Positions 16,656-25,215 of a stretch of DNA of 64,000 bases are shown here, piece after piece (within the stretch, counting starts at the first letter, position 1; each line of letters begins with the position of its first letter). This DNA is from Streptomyces sp. TLI_171. GTDB lineage: Bacteria; Actinomycetota; Actinomycetes; Streptomycetales; Streptomycetaceae. Below the pieces are notes generated by a model, which was given only the letters and a program-made list of their open reading frames with translations, made no database searches and was not told the origin of the DNA. Made by a program: the position numbers and the translations under genes. The stretch lies in NCBI RefSeq assembly GCF_003610255.1, contig NZ_RAPS01000001.1, forward strand, positions 6,723,001-6,787,000. Reading direction: 5' to 3'.

Positions 16656-17843
16656 TCAGTCGCGCTCGACCAGGACGGCGGAGCCCTGGCCGACGCCGAC
16701 GCACATGGTGGCGAGGCCGCGGTGGGCGCCGGTGCGGCGCATCCGGTGCAGCAGGGTGGTGAGGATGCGGGCGCCGGAGCAGCCGAGCGGGTGGCCCAGC
16801 GCGATCGCCCCGCCGGACGGGTTCACCAGCTCCGGATCGATCCCCAACTCGCCCACGGAGGCCAGCGCCTGGGCGGCGAAGGCCTCGTTGAACTCCGCGG
16901 TGTCGAGGTCGGTGAGCTTCCAGCCGGTACGCTCCAGCACGCGCCGGGTGGCGGGGACGGGGCCGATGCCCATCACGTCGGGGTGGACGCCGGCCGAGGC
17001 GCCCGCGACGTACCGGCCGAGCGGCTCCAACTGCAGCTCCGCCAGGGCTCGTTCGCTGACCAGCAGGAGCGCCGCCGCACCGTCGTTCATCGGCGAGGCG
17101 TTGCCTGCGGTGACGGTGCCGCCGGGGCGGAACACCGGCTTCAGCGCGGCGAGCTTCTCGGCGGTGCTGTCCGCACGGATCGACTCGTCGCGCTCGACCG
17201 GCACCCCGTCCGGCCGTTCCACCGGAAGCAGTTCGGCGTCGAAATGCCCCGCCTCCGTCGCCGCGGCGGCCAGGCGGTGGCTGCGCAGCGCGAACGCGTC
17301 CTGCGCCTCGCGGGAGATGCCGTACCGGGCCGCCACCTCCTCGGCGGTCTCGCCCATCGACAGCACACCGTGCAGGTCCTTCATCCGCGGGTTGGTGAGC
17401 CGCCAGCCGAGCCGGGTGTCGAAGGTCTCCATCCGGTGCGGGAGCGCCTCGTCGGGGCGGGGCAGCACGAACGGGGCGCGGCTCATCGACTCGCAGCCGC
17501 CCGCGACGACCACGTCCGCCTCGCCGGAGCCGATGGCGCGGGCGGCCGTGGTGACGGCCTCCATGCCGGAGGCGCACAGCCGGTTGACAGTGGCGCCGGG
17601 GACGGTGTCGGGCAGCCCGGCCAGCAGGACGGCCATCCGGGCCAGGTTGCGGTTGTCCTCGCCCGCCTGGTTGGCCGCGCCCCAGTAGACGTCGTCGATC
17701 CGCGCCGGATCCAGGGCGGGCACCTCGGCGAGCAGGCCGCGCAGCACGGCCGCCGACAGGTCGTCGGGCCGGACGGTGGACAGCGCGCCGCGCAGCCGCC
17801 CGATCGGGGTGCGGCGGGCGGCGGCGATGTAGACCGGAAGCAC
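16656..17843 (-). CDS. acetyl-CoA C-acyltransferase (thiolase, PcaF/FadA-like)
   Basis: A 395-residue protein, the normal size for a thiolase. The acyl-accepting Cys90 lies in VNRLCASGMEAV. The C-terminal domain has NEAFAAQALA, GGAIALGHPLGCSGAR with the catalytic His, and ATMCVGVGQGSAV with the second Cys. It cleaves 3-ketoacyl-CoA with CoA to acetyl-CoA plus a shortened acyl-CoA. PcaF-like proteins act on beta-ketoadipyl-CoA, but with an acyl-CoA dehydrogenase 51 bases upstream and a ketoreductase downstream, beta-oxidation of a medium or branched acyl-CoA is the likelier role. No enoyl-CoA hydratase is in the operon. Confidence 0.92.
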   Translation of the reverse strand: MLPVYIAAARRTPIGRLRGALSTVRPDDLSAAVLRGLLAEVPALDPARIDDVYWGAANQAGEDNRNLARMAVLLAGLPDTVPGATVNRLCASGMEAVTTAARAIGSGEADVVVAGGCESMSRAPFVLPRPDEALPHRMETFDTRLGWRLTNPRMKDLHGVLSMGETAEEVAARYGISREAQDAFALRSHRLAAAATEAGHFDAELLPVERPDGVPVERDESIRADSTAEKLAALKPVFRPGGTVTAGNASPMNDGAAALLLVSERALAELQLEPLGRYVAGASAGVHPDVMGIGPVPATRRVLERTGWKLTDLDTAEFNEAFAAQALASVGELGIDPELVNPSGGAIALGHPLGCSGARILTTLLHRMRRTGAHRGLATMCVGVGQGSAVLVERD

Positions 17844-17894
17844 GTTCTCGAGCTCCTGTTTTCTCGGTGGTCCGTCAGCGGGTGGCCGACGGCT

Positions 17895-19043
17895 TCAGAA
17901 GGCGTTGACCCCGGTGAGGGAACGCCCGATGAGCAGCTTGTGGATCTGGCTGGTGCCTTCGTAGAGGGTCATCACCCGGGCGTCGCGCAGGTACTTGCCG
18001 ACCGGGTACTCGTCGATGAAGCCGTAGCCGCCGAACACCTGCAGCGCGTTGTTCGCGCAGCGCACGGCCGCCTCGCTGGCGTAGAGCTTGGCGACCGAGG
18101 ACTCGGTGGCGAACGGCAGGTGACGGTCGATCAGGTCGGCGACCCGCCAGGTCAGCAGGCGCGCCGCATCGACGTCGACGGCGATGTCGGCCAGCAGTTC
18201 CTGCACCAGCTGGTGGTGCGCGATGGACTTCCCGAACTGCTCGCGCTCCCCGGCGTAGCGCACCGCCGCGTCCAGCGACGCCTGGGCGATGCCCACGCAG
18301 CCCGCCGCGACCGACATCCGTCCCTTGGCGAGGGCCGCCATCGCCACCGTGAAGCCCTTGCCGACCTCGCCGAGCCGCGCGCTGTCCGGCACCCGCACCC
18401 GGTCGAGGGCCAGCTCCGCGGTGGCCTGCCCGCGCAGACCCAGCTTGCCGTGCACCAGGGTGCGGCCGAACCCGGGCGCGTCGGTGGGCACCAGGAAGGC
18501 GCTCACCCCCCGGTGCCCGGGCTCGCCGGTGCGGGCGAAGACCAGCGCGACGTCCGCCCAGGTGCCGTTGGTGATGAACATCTTCGCGCCGGAGATCAGC
18601 CAGTCCTCCCCGTCCCGGACCGCCCGGGTGGTCAGGTTCGCGGCGTCCGAACCCGTGCCGGGCTCGGTCAGCGCGAAGCAGGCCAGTGCCTCGCCCGAGC
18701 ACAGCCGCGGCAGCCACTCCCGCTTCTGCTCCTCGGTGCCGAAGGCGTTGATCGACTTGGCGACCAGGCCCAGCGACACCGACACCACGCCGCGCACCGA
18801 GGAGTCCCCGCGCCCCAGCTCCTCCAGTACCAGGCAGTACGCCAGGTGGTCGCCGCCGCTGCCGCCGTACTCCTCCGGCAGGGTCAGCCCCAGGAAGCCC
18901 AGGTCGCCCAGCTTCTTCACGACGCCCAGGTCGATCGACTCCGCGCGGTCCCACTCGGCGGCGAACGGCACGATCTCGCGGTTCGTGAACCCCGCCGCCA
19001 ACTCCCGGACGGCGGCCTGCTCGTCGGTCAGCTCCAGGTCCAC
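17895..19043 (-). CDS. acyl-CoA dehydrogenase
   Basis: The GTG ending at 19043 is preferred over the longer ATG frame from 19175, which would run through the operator and the divergent promoter; GAGGGG lies a few bases upstream. The protein has about 382 residues with family signatures CFALTEPGTGSDAA and QVFGGYGFIDEYPVGKYLRD, then YEGTSQIHKLLI, whose Glu is the usual catalytic base. It is FAD-dependent and makes the trans-2-enoyl-CoA from an acyl-CoA, passing electrons to ETF. It is the first gene of a three-gene operon and faces a TetR gene across a 146-base intergenic region holding a strong palindrome. Confidence 0.92.
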   Translation of the reverse strand: MDLELTDEQAAVRELAAGFTNREIVPFAAEWDRAESIDLGVVKKLGDLGFLGLTLPEEYGGSGGDHLAYCLVLEELGRGDSSVRGVVSVSLGLVAKSINAFGTEEQKREWLPRLCSGEALACFALTEPGTGSDAANLTTRAVRDGEDWLISGAKMFITNGTWADVALVFARTGEPGHRGVSAFLVPTDAPGFGRTLVHGKLGLRGQATAELALDRVRVPDSARLGEVGKGFTVAMAALAKGRMSVAAGCVGIAQASLDAAVRYAGEREQFGKSIAHHQLVQELLADIAVDVDAARLLTWRVADLIDRHLPFATESSVAKLYASEAAVRCANNALQVFGGYGFIDEYPVGKYLRDARVMTLYEGTSQIHKLLIGRSLTGVNAF

Positions 19044-19077
19044 GTCACCACCCCTCTCACCACGGTCGGCAGTACCG

Positions 19078-19098
19078 AAAACTAGCACTGCAAGTTTT
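19078..19098. promoter_or_regulatory. 21-bp palindromic operator between acyl-CoA dehydrogenase and TetR genes
   Basis: The site reads AAAACTnGCA, one central base, then TGCnAGTTTT. Left and right halves are exact complements except at one position per arm. It lies 35 bases from the acyl-CoA dehydrogenase start and 92 bases from the TetR coding start, in the only A/T-rich stretch of the gap. It is very likely the binding site of the adjacent TetR regulator, probably released by an acyl-CoA. Confidence 0.8.
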
Positions 19099-19189
19099 AT
19101 GGTGGACTGTAGTCCGCCCCGGCCGGGGACGGAAGAGGCACCTGCGACAATGGCCCGGTCCACACCGGCCACCACCCGAGGAGGCGGAG

Positions 19190-19819
19190 ATCGCCCGACC
19201 GCGCACCCCGCTGCTCAGCCGGGAACGGATCGTCGACGCCGCGCTCGCGCTGGTCGACGCCGAGGGCCTGCCCGCCCTCTCCACCCGCCGGCTGGCCGCC
19301 GAACTCTCCGTCAGCGGGCCCTCGCTCTACAACCACTTCGCGACCAAGGACGAGCTCCTGGACGCCGTCGTCGACAGTGTGATGGGCGAGGTCGACCTGA
19401 CCATGTTCGACGCGCCGCAGGACTGGCGCACCGCGCTGCGCGACTGGGCCCGCTCCTACCGGGCCGCGCTCGCCGCGCACCCGCACGTCGTCCCCGTCCT
19501 CGCCCAGGGCCCCGGCCGCCGCCCGCACGCGCTGCGGCTGGCCGACGCGGTGTTCGGCTGCCTGGTCGACGCCGGCTGGCCGCGCGGCCAGGCCACCCGG
19601 ATCGGCGCCCTGATGCGCTACTTCATCACCGGCTCCGCGCTCGGCTCCTTCGCCGCCGGCTTCCCCGAGGACGCCGCGCTCTACGCCGCCGACTACCCCC
19701 ACCTCGGCGAGGCCCACCGCCTGGCCGAGCACCGCCGGACCATCGACGAGGGCGCCTTCGAGACCGGCCTGGACGCCCTCCTCGACGGCCTCGACCTGCG
19801 CTTCGCCCGCCTGTCCTGA
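19190..19819 (+). CDS. TetR-family regulator, apparently starting at an ATC codon
   Basis: The frame encodes about 209 residues. The N-terminal helix-turn-helix is complete: RPRTPLLSRERIVDAALALV, then LSTRRLAAELSVSGPSLYNHF. No ATG, GTG or TTG occurs in frame before this domain; the first canonical start (19379) is beyond the HTH. ATC at 19190 sits directly after GAGGAGGCGGAG, where homologues of this type have (M/V)ARPRTP. The C-terminal domain (MFDAPQDWRTALRDWARSYR to LDLRFARLS) is a ligand-binding TetR domain. It should repress the divergent acyl-CoA operon and itself through the palindrome at 19078-19098. The start codon could be a mutation or a real weak start. Confidence 0.8.
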   Translation: MARPRTPLLSRERIVDAALALVDAEGLPALSTRRLAAELSVSGPSLYNHFATKDELLDAVVDSVMGEVDLTMFDAPQDWRTALRDWARSYRAALAAHPHVVPVLAQGPGRRPHALRLADAVFGCLVDAGWPRGQATRIGALMRYFITGSALGSFAAGFPEDAALYAADYPHLGEAHRLAEHRRTIDEGAFETGLDALLDGLDLRFARLS

Positions 19820-20092
19820 ACCACCGTCACCTGCCGGGAACCCCCGCCTGCAGCGGGCGACCCACTGGTCCGTCACGACAGTTCGCCGGCCTCCTGTCGG
19901 CCGCGGGCGGCATCACCCTGATCGTGTACCGGCTCCGCCGGGCGGCCCGGCAGAAACGGGGCCCGGGTTCGGCGACCCCACCCCCTTCGGCCACGGCTAC
20001 GGCTACGGCCGCTGACCGCCCGCCGCCGACTCCGGGTGGCCCGCCGAGAAAAAGGAGTTCGCGGTCGAGGGCCCGGGTGCTGTACTGGCCCG

Positions 20093-20827
20093 ATGGGGGA
20101 GAGCGACGGACGGATGCGGTTGCGGCTGACGAGCCATCGGGTCGCCGGTCACGGCCTCCGGCTCGGCCGGGTGCTCAGTGCCGGGCCGATGCTCCGCAAC
20201 ACCCTCCTCCACCCGCCCAGGCCGCAGGTCGGCGTCCTGAGCGCGAACCGCGCCGACCTGCTCCGGCTCGGCGCGCTGTTCCGTCTCGCCGCGACCAGCC
20301 CGCACAGCGCGGTGCACGTCCCCGCCCCGCCGGGCGCCCCGGCGCAGTCCTTCGGCTACGTCGACAACCCGGCGGTGCCCCTGCTGCTGGCCCGCGAGGA
20401 CACCGGCCTGCGGCCCTCCGACTGGCCGGACGTCCGCCGCCGGATGCGGCGCGACGCCGCGCCGCTGACGGTCACGGCCCCGGCGCCCCGCAGCATCGAC
20501 CGGCCCGCCGACGTCCGCCGCCGCGCCGACCACCGGCCCGCACGCTTCACCGAGCACGCCGGAACGGCCGTCATCACCGCCCGCCCCGAACTCCTGTTCT
20601 GGATGGGTGACTGGCTCACCGCGGGCGGCGACGCCGTCGCCCGGGACCGCGACATCCACCGCCACGGCCAGACCCTGGTCGCGGACCTGGCCGGCTTCTT
20701 CGACCCCCTGAACACCGACGACCCGATGCACGCGCTCTGCGTCATGGCCGTCGACCCCATCTTCCACAAGGCCCGCTGGCACAAGCGCCGCCGCCTGCGC
20801 GAAGAGGCCGCGGCGCCCCGTACCTGA
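20093..20827 (+). CDS. hypothetical protein, about 244 residues
   Basis: I do not recognise a family. The ATG at 20093 (MGESDGRMRLRLTSHRVAG) has no clear ribosome site; TGTACT lies 6 bases upstream, so a leaderless start is possible, and the ATG at 20114 is an alternative. Coding use is convincing in codon bias. The N-terminal half is basic, there is no signal peptide or membrane segment, and the C-terminal half has ELLFWMGDWLTAGGDAVARD and DPIFHKARWHKRRRLREEA, so it ends strongly basic. It is convergent with the kinase-like gene, 7 bases from its stop. The 273 bases upstream (19820-20092) hold no gene I can support. Confidence 0.55.
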   Translation: MGESDGRMRLRLTSHRVAGHGLRLGRVLSAGPMLRNTLLHPPRPQVGVLSANRADLLRLGALFRLAATSPHSAVHVPAPPGAPAQSFGYVDNPAVPLLLAREDTGLRPSDWPDVRRRMRRDAAPLTVTAPAPRSIDRPADVRRRADHRPARFTEHAGTAVITARPELLFWMGDWLTAGGDAVARDRDIHRHGQTLVADLAGFFDPLNTDDPMHALCVMAVDPIFHKARWHKRRRLREEAAAPRT

Positions 20828-20834
20828 CCGCGCG

Positions 20835-22031
20835 TCAGCCCGCTTTCCGCAGCGCCCGCCGCAGCTCGGCGGCCGGGTCGCCCGCGTGGAACGGGTACTC
20901 GCTGGGCTCGATGCCGTCCAGGAACTCCTGGTAGCGCAGCGCGAAATGGAGGTGCATCAGCGGGGCCGCCAGCTCCAGGGCCCGGACGGGGTCACTGCCC
21001 GGGGCGAGCGAGCGCCAGGCGGCGACCCAGCGGTCGCGGACGGTCTCCCAGCGCTCGGGCGACACGAACGGGGCGGGGCGCAGGCCGTCGACGGCGGGGT
21101 GGCTCCAGACCGCGTCGGAGAAGTCCAGGACGGTGCCCTGCGCGCCGTCGAAGCGCCAGTTGCCCGGGTGGAAGTCGCCGTGCACCAGCGTCAACGGCAG
21201 CCCGCAGTCGGCGAGTTCGGCCGCCAGCCGGGGCAGCCGCCCGGCCAGTTCGAGGGCCGCCGCGAACTCCTCGGCGGACAGCTCCGGACGCAGCCGCTCC
21301 AGCAGCGCCGGGAACCGCTCCGCGAGCGCTGCCGGCGAGCAGTCCGCCAACTCGCCCGGACCGTCCGCCGCCACCGCGGCCTGCGCGGCCGCCCACCGGT
21401 CGACGACGGCCAGCATGCCGTCCTCGGGCACGCCCCAGCAGTCCACGCCCGGGACCTCGCCGAGCAGCATCCGCCGCCCGTCCGAGGCCAGCACCTGCGG
21501 CACCAGGCCCGGATCGGCCTTCGCCACCCGGGAGATCACCGCGGCCTCCGGCACCGCGAACGGCGGCGTGCTCTTCAGCCACGCCGTGCCCTGCCCCGTC
21601 GGGAACCGGGACAGCGCCGACAGGTTCCAGCTGCGGACCTGCTCCACCGGGCCGCTCCTGGGCCGCCCCAGCGCCGCCAACTCGCCGTCCGCCCAAGCCC
21701 ATTCCGCGCGCAGACCGTCCGCCGAGGCCCAGCGCAGGCGCAGCGGGTGGGCCTCCCGGGGGTCGGCCGCGACCGGCTCCAGCGGGTCCGCGGGTCGCTC
21801 CAGCGCCGCCGCCAGGTACCGCACCGCGCCGCCCGCACCGCCCTCGCCGCCGTCCACCGACAGCATCCGCAGCAGCACCAGCGGCGCCCCCGCCGCGGCC
21901 GAGGCCGCCGCGGCCACCTCCCCGATCTGCGCCCAGTACGGAGACGGGGCCGTGAACGGTCCCACCGCGCCGAGGAGTTCGCCCTGCCATTCGATCAGGA
22001 CGGTGGCCGTCCGCTGCTCAGTGTTCTGCAC
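20835..22031 (-). CDS. aminoglycoside phosphotransferase (APH)-family protein
   Basis: The GTG ending at 22031 (VQNTEQRTATVLIEW) follows GGAGAA and is preferred to an ATG 12 codons upstream. About 398 residues. The C-terminal APH/choline-kinase-like catalytic loop reads LPLTLVHGDFHPGNWRF, with the catalytic Asp, followed by TVLDFSDAVWSHPAVD in the metal-binding DxD/DFG position. The N-terminal region (about 1-130) is a separate domain before the TAWLKSTPPFAV strand with the ATP-binding Lys. The family phosphorylates small hydroxylated molecules including antibiotics and sugars; the substrate is unknown. It lies beyond a terminator downstream of the ergothioneine genes. Confidence 0.75.
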   Translation of the reverse strand: MQNTEQRTATVLIEWQGELLGAVGPFTAPSPYWAQIGEVAAAASAAAGAPLVLLRMLSVDGGEGGAGGAVRYLAAALERPADPLEPVAADPREAHPLRLRWASADGLRAEWAWADGELAALGRPRSGPVEQVRSWNLSALSRFPTGQGTAWLKSTPPFAVPEAAVISRVAKADPGLVPQVLASDGRRMLLGEVPGVDCWGVPEDGMLAVVDRWAAAQAAVAADGPGELADCSPAALAERFPALLERLRPELSAEEFAAALELAGRLPRLAAELADCGLPLTLVHGDFHPGNWRFDGAQGTVLDFSDAVWSHPAVDGLRPAPFVSPERWETVRDRWVAAWRSLAPGSDPVRALELAAPLMHLHFALRYQEFLDGIEPSEYPFHAGDPAAELRRALRKAG

Positions 22032-22084
22032 CCGGGCATTCTCCGGACGACCCGCCGCCCGCGCCACCGAATATCGGCCGGGTC

Positions 22085-22119
22085 CCGTCCCGGGCGGCGG
22101 GCCGCGCCACCCGGGACGG
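22085..22119 (-). terminator. hairpin terminator after the ergothioneine operon
   Basis: CCGTCCCGGG and CCCGGGACGG form a perfect 10-bp stem with a 15-base loop, just beyond the egtD stop. There is no U-run, as is usual in this group. It separates egtD from the kinase-like gene on the same strand. Confidence 0.65.
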
Positions 22120-22133
22120 ACAGCGGCAGACGG

Positions 22134-23120
22134 TCAGTCCGAGCCGTCCTCGAGCGGCCGCGACAGCGACAGCCCGAACCGGCCCTCCTGGTCCGTCCAC
22201 CAGTCCGTGAGCCGCAGTCCGGCGGCGAACAGCTCCCGCTCCACCCGCTCCCGGCGGAACTTCGCCGACACCTCCGTGTACAGCTCCTCACCGGCCTCGA
22301 AGTGCACCGGCAGGCCCAGCTCCGCGACCTTCACGGTCTGCGCCCGCAGCGAGCGCAGCCGCATCTCGATCCACTCGTGCTCGGCGTCCCACAGCGCCAC
22401 GTGCTCGAACTGCTCCGGGTCGAAGTCCGCGTCCAGCTCCCGGTTCAGCACCGACAGCACGTTCCGGTTGAAGGCCGCCGTCACGCCCGCCGCGTCGTCG
22501 TACGCAGCGACCAGCACCGACGGGTCCTTCACCAGGTCGGTGCCCAGCAGCAGGGCGTCGCCGGGCAGCAGCTGGGCCCGGAGCCCGGCCAGGAACCCGG
22601 CCCGCTCGGCGGGCAGCAGGTTGCCCAGGGTGCCGCCGAGGAACACCACCAGGCGCGGCCCGCCGCCCTCCGGCAGCCCCAGGCCGTGGGTGAAGTCCGA
22701 GAGCACGGCGGACACGTCGAGCCCCGGGTAGTCGGCGATCAGCGCCTTCGCCGCCGACTCCAGCGCGCTCTCGCTGACGTCCACCGGCACGTATGTCTCC
22801 AGGGTGCCCGCGGCGCGCAGGGCATCCAGCAGCAGCCGGGTCTTCTCCGAGGAGCCGGAGCCCAGCTCGACCAGCGTCCGGGCCTCGGTCTCCGCTGCGA
22901 TCCCGGCCGCCCGCGCGGCCAGGATCTCCCGCTCCGCCCGGGTCGGGTAGTACTCGGGCAGCCGGGTGATCTCCTCGAACAGCTCCGAGCCGCGTGCGTC
23001 GTAGAACCACTTCGGGGGCAGTCGTTTCGGACGACCGGCCAGGCCGCTGCGCACGTCGGCGCGCAGCGCGTGGTGCAGGTGGTCGGCGGGCAGCAGGCGG
23101 GTGAGGCGGTATCCGGTCAT
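22134..23120 (-). CDS. egtD: L-histidine N-alpha-methyltransferase (ergothioneine biosynthesis)
   Basis: A 328-residue protein. The ATG at 23118-23120 overlaps the egtC stop (TCAT on the plus strand). Signature segments include GLAGRPKRLPPKWFYDARGSELFEEI, the SAM-binding LVELGSGSSEKTRLLLDA, VVFLGGTLGNL and the C-terminal FRRERVERELFAAGLRL. It transfers three methyl groups from SAM to histidine to give hercynine, the first committed step of ergothioneine synthesis. The size is normal for EgtD. It is last in the egtA-B-C-D operon, with a terminator after it. Confidence 0.95.
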   Translation of the reverse strand: MTGYRLTRLLPADHLHHALRADVRSGLAGRPKRLPPKWFYDARGSELFEEITRLPEYYPTRAEREILAARAAGIAAETEARTLVELGSGSSEKTRLLLDALRAAGTLETYVPVDVSESALESAAKALIADYPGLDVSAVLSDFTHGLGLPEGGGPRLVVFLGGTLGNLLPAERAGFLAGLRAQLLPGDALLLGTDLVKDPSVLVAAYDDAAGVTAAFNRNVLSVLNRELDADFDPEQFEHVALWDAEHEWIEMRLRSLRAQTVKVAELGLPVHFEAGEELYTEVSAKFRRERVERELFAAGLRLTDWWTDQEGRFGLSLSRPLEDGSD

Positions 23121-23893
23121 CGCGGTGCGTCCTCTCGGGTGCGCGGGCCGATCGGGGCCAGCGGGGTCAGCGAGCTGCCGGCCGCGTCGGCCACCAGCAG
23201 GGTGCGGTCGGGTATTTCGGACCAGCCGGGCCCGTCGTCGAACGGCTCCGAGGCGACCAGCACCGAACCGTCCGCGTCCCGGCGCTGGAACAGGGTGTCG
23301 CCCCACACCGTGGCGGCGACCGAGGTGCCGTCGGTGGCGAGCAGGTTGAGCCGGGCCTCGCCCAGATCGGCGGCGACCAGGCAGATCTCGGCGAGCGCCT
23401 CGCCGAGTTTCACGCCCGCCCGCAGCCGGTTCAGCACCAGCGCCCAGAGCAGCGCCGAATCGGTGCGCGCCTCCAACTCCAACAGCTCAGCGGAGGGCAG
23501 CAGTTCGGCCATCGGCGCGAACGCCCGGGGCCAGCCCGGCAGCGCCCCGTTGTGGCTGAACAGCCAGCGCCCGGCGGCGAACGGCGCGGCCGCCTGCTCG
23601 CCGGCGGCGCAGCCGGCGGTGGCCGAGCGGACCGCACCGAGCACCGCGTGCGAGCTCACCACCCGGGCCAGGTCGGCCAGATCGGCGTCCGCCCAGATCG
23701 GGCCCGGGCGCCGGTAGCGGGCCGGGCGCTCGTCGCCCGCCGCGTACCAGCCCACCCCGTAGCCGTCCGCGTTGACCGTCCCGTAGCGCTGCAGGCGCGG
23801 CGCCCAGGACTGCCGCAGCAGCCCGAACGGCGGGTCCAGCAGCACCGAGCGGAGCGGCACCGACCGCCCCAGGTAGGCGAAGTGGCGGCACAT
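23117..23893 (-). CDS. egtC: ergothioneine biosynthesis gamma-glutamyl hydrolase (class II amidotransferase fold)
   Basis: A 258-residue protein, starting MCRHFAYLG with Cys2 as the N-terminal nucleophile of the Ntn/class II glutamine amidotransferase fold; GYGVGWYAAG, LGAVRSATAG, WLFSHNGALPGW and ARTDSALLWALVLN follow as in this fold. EgtC removes the gamma-glutamyl group from the EgtB sulfoxide product. The ATG overlaps the egtB stop and its own stop overlaps the egtD start, so the three genes are translationally coupled. Confidence 0.93.
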   Translation of the reverse strand: MCRHFAYLGRSVPLRSVLLDPPFGLLRQSWAPRLQRYGTVNADGYGVGWYAAGDERPARYRRPGPIWADADLADLARVVSSHAVLGAVRSATAGCAAGEQAAAPFAAGRWLFSHNGALPGWPRAFAPMAELLPSAELLELEARTDSALLWALVLNRLRAGVKLGEALAEICLVAADLGEARLNLLATDGTSVAATVWGDTLFQRRDADGSVLVASEPFDDGPGWSEIPDRTLLVADAAGSSLTPLAPIGPRTREDAPR

Positions 23894-25215
23894 CAGGCAC
23901 GCACCTCGCCGTCCCGGGCGGTGCGGAAGCCCGCGAAGATCTGCCGCCGGACCGGGTAGTCCCAGTTGCGGAAGGTGCCCCGGCAGGCGACCGGCGCCAC
24001 CGCGAACGAGCCGCCCCGCAGCACCTTGTACTCGGGGCCGAAGAACACCTCCGAGTACTCCTTGTACGGCCACGCCGAGAACCCGGGATAGCCGGCGAAG
24101 TCGCTGGCCGTCCACTCCCACACGTCACCGATCAACTGGCGCGCCCCGTAAGGGGACTCGCCCTCCGGGTAGGCGCCGACCGGGGCCGGGCGCAGGTGCC
24201 GCTGGCCGAGGTTGGCGTGCTCCGGGCCCGGCGAGCCGTCACCCCACGGGAAGCGCCGCGACCGCCCCGAGGCCGGGTCGTGCCGGGCCGCCTTCTCCCA
24301 CTCCGCCTCGGTCGGCAACCGCCGCCCCGCCCACCGGGCGTACGCGTCCGCCTCGTACCAACTGACGTGCAGCACCGGCTCGTTCGGCGGAACGGGCTCC
24401 AGGTGGCCGAAACGGCGGCGCAGCCACTGGCCGCCGTCCCGCGACCAGAACAGCGGCGCCGTCAGGTCCGCGGCCATCCGGTGCTCCCAGCCCGCCGGGG
24501 TCCACCAGCGCGGGTCGCGGTAGCCGCCGTCCGCGATGAACGCCTGGTAGGCGCCGTTGGAGACCGGGGTGGTGTCCAGCCAGAACGCCGGCAGGTCGAC
24601 CTGGTGGGCCGGGCGCTCGTTGTCCAGCGCCCACGGCTCGGTGTCGGTGCCCATCGTGAACGGCCCGGCGGGGACCAGCACCTCGGCGGGCAGCAGCCCC
24701 TCGGCGGCGGGCGGCGGCGGCGCGTCCAGCACCGCCGGGCCGGTGCGCAGCTGGTGGGTGATCAGCATGGTCTCGTCGTGCTGCTGCTCGTGCTGCGCGA
24801 TCATGCCGAACGCGAAGCCGGCGTCCAGCAGCGGCGCGCCCTCCAGCGGGGAGGCGGCCAGCAGGTCCAGCACCCGGCCGCGCACCTCGTGCGCGTAGGC
24901 GCGGGCCTCGGCGGGCGGCAGCAGCGGCAGGCTGGGCCGTTCGGCCCGCGGGTGCTCGAAGGCGTCGTACAGCGGGTCGATCTCCGGGTGCATCGGGTCG
25001 CGGCCGCCGACGTTGCGCAGCAGCCACAGCTCCTCCTGGTTGCCGATGTGCGCCAGGTCCCACACCAGCGGCGACATCAACGGCGAGTGCTGGGCCACCA
25101 GTTCGGTGTCGTCCACGGCCTCGGTGAGCTGCCCGGTGCGCTCCCGGGCGGCGATCAGCTCGGCGGCGATCAGCTCGCGCAGCAGCGCGGGGTCGATCCG
25201 GTCGGCGTTCAGCAC
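23893..25215 (-). CDS. egtB: ergothioneine sulfoxide synthase (nonheme iron, DinB + formylglycine-generating-enzyme-like domains)
   Basis: A 440-residue protein with a GTG start preceded by AGGAGG. The N-terminal DinB-like domain supplies iron ligands: an early His in LVWDLAHIGNQEELWLL and an HxxxH in MIAQHEQQHDETM. The C-terminal FGE/sulfatase-modifying-like domain runs from VPAGPFTMGTDTEPWALDNE through LPTEAEWEKAARHD, NLGQRHLRPAPVG and GDVWEWTASDFAGYPGF to RRQIFAGFRTARD. EgtB couples gamma-glutamylcysteine to hercynine with O2. That it uses gamma-glutamylcysteine fits the presence of EgtA and EgtC. Confidence 0.95.
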   Translation of the reverse strand: MLNADRIDPALLRELIAAELIAARERTGQLTEAVDDTELVAQHSPLMSPLVWDLAHIGNQEELWLLRNVGGRDPMHPEIDPLYDAFEHPRAERPSLPLLPPAEARAYAHEVRGRVLDLLAASPLEGAPLLDAGFAFGMIAQHEQQHDETMLITHQLRTGPAVLDAPPPPAAEGLLPAEVLVPAGPFTMGTDTEPWALDNERPAHQVDLPAFWLDTTPVSNGAYQAFIADGGYRDPRWWTPAGWEHRMAADLTAPLFWSRDGGQWLRRRFGHLEPVPPNEPVLHVSWYEADAYARWAGRRLPTEAEWEKAARHDPASGRSRRFPWGDGSPGPEHANLGQRHLRPAPVGAYPEGESPYGARQLIGDVWEWTASDFAGYPGFSAWPYKEYSEVFFGPEYKVLRGGSFAVAPVACRGTFRNWDYPVRRQIFAGFRTARDGEVRA

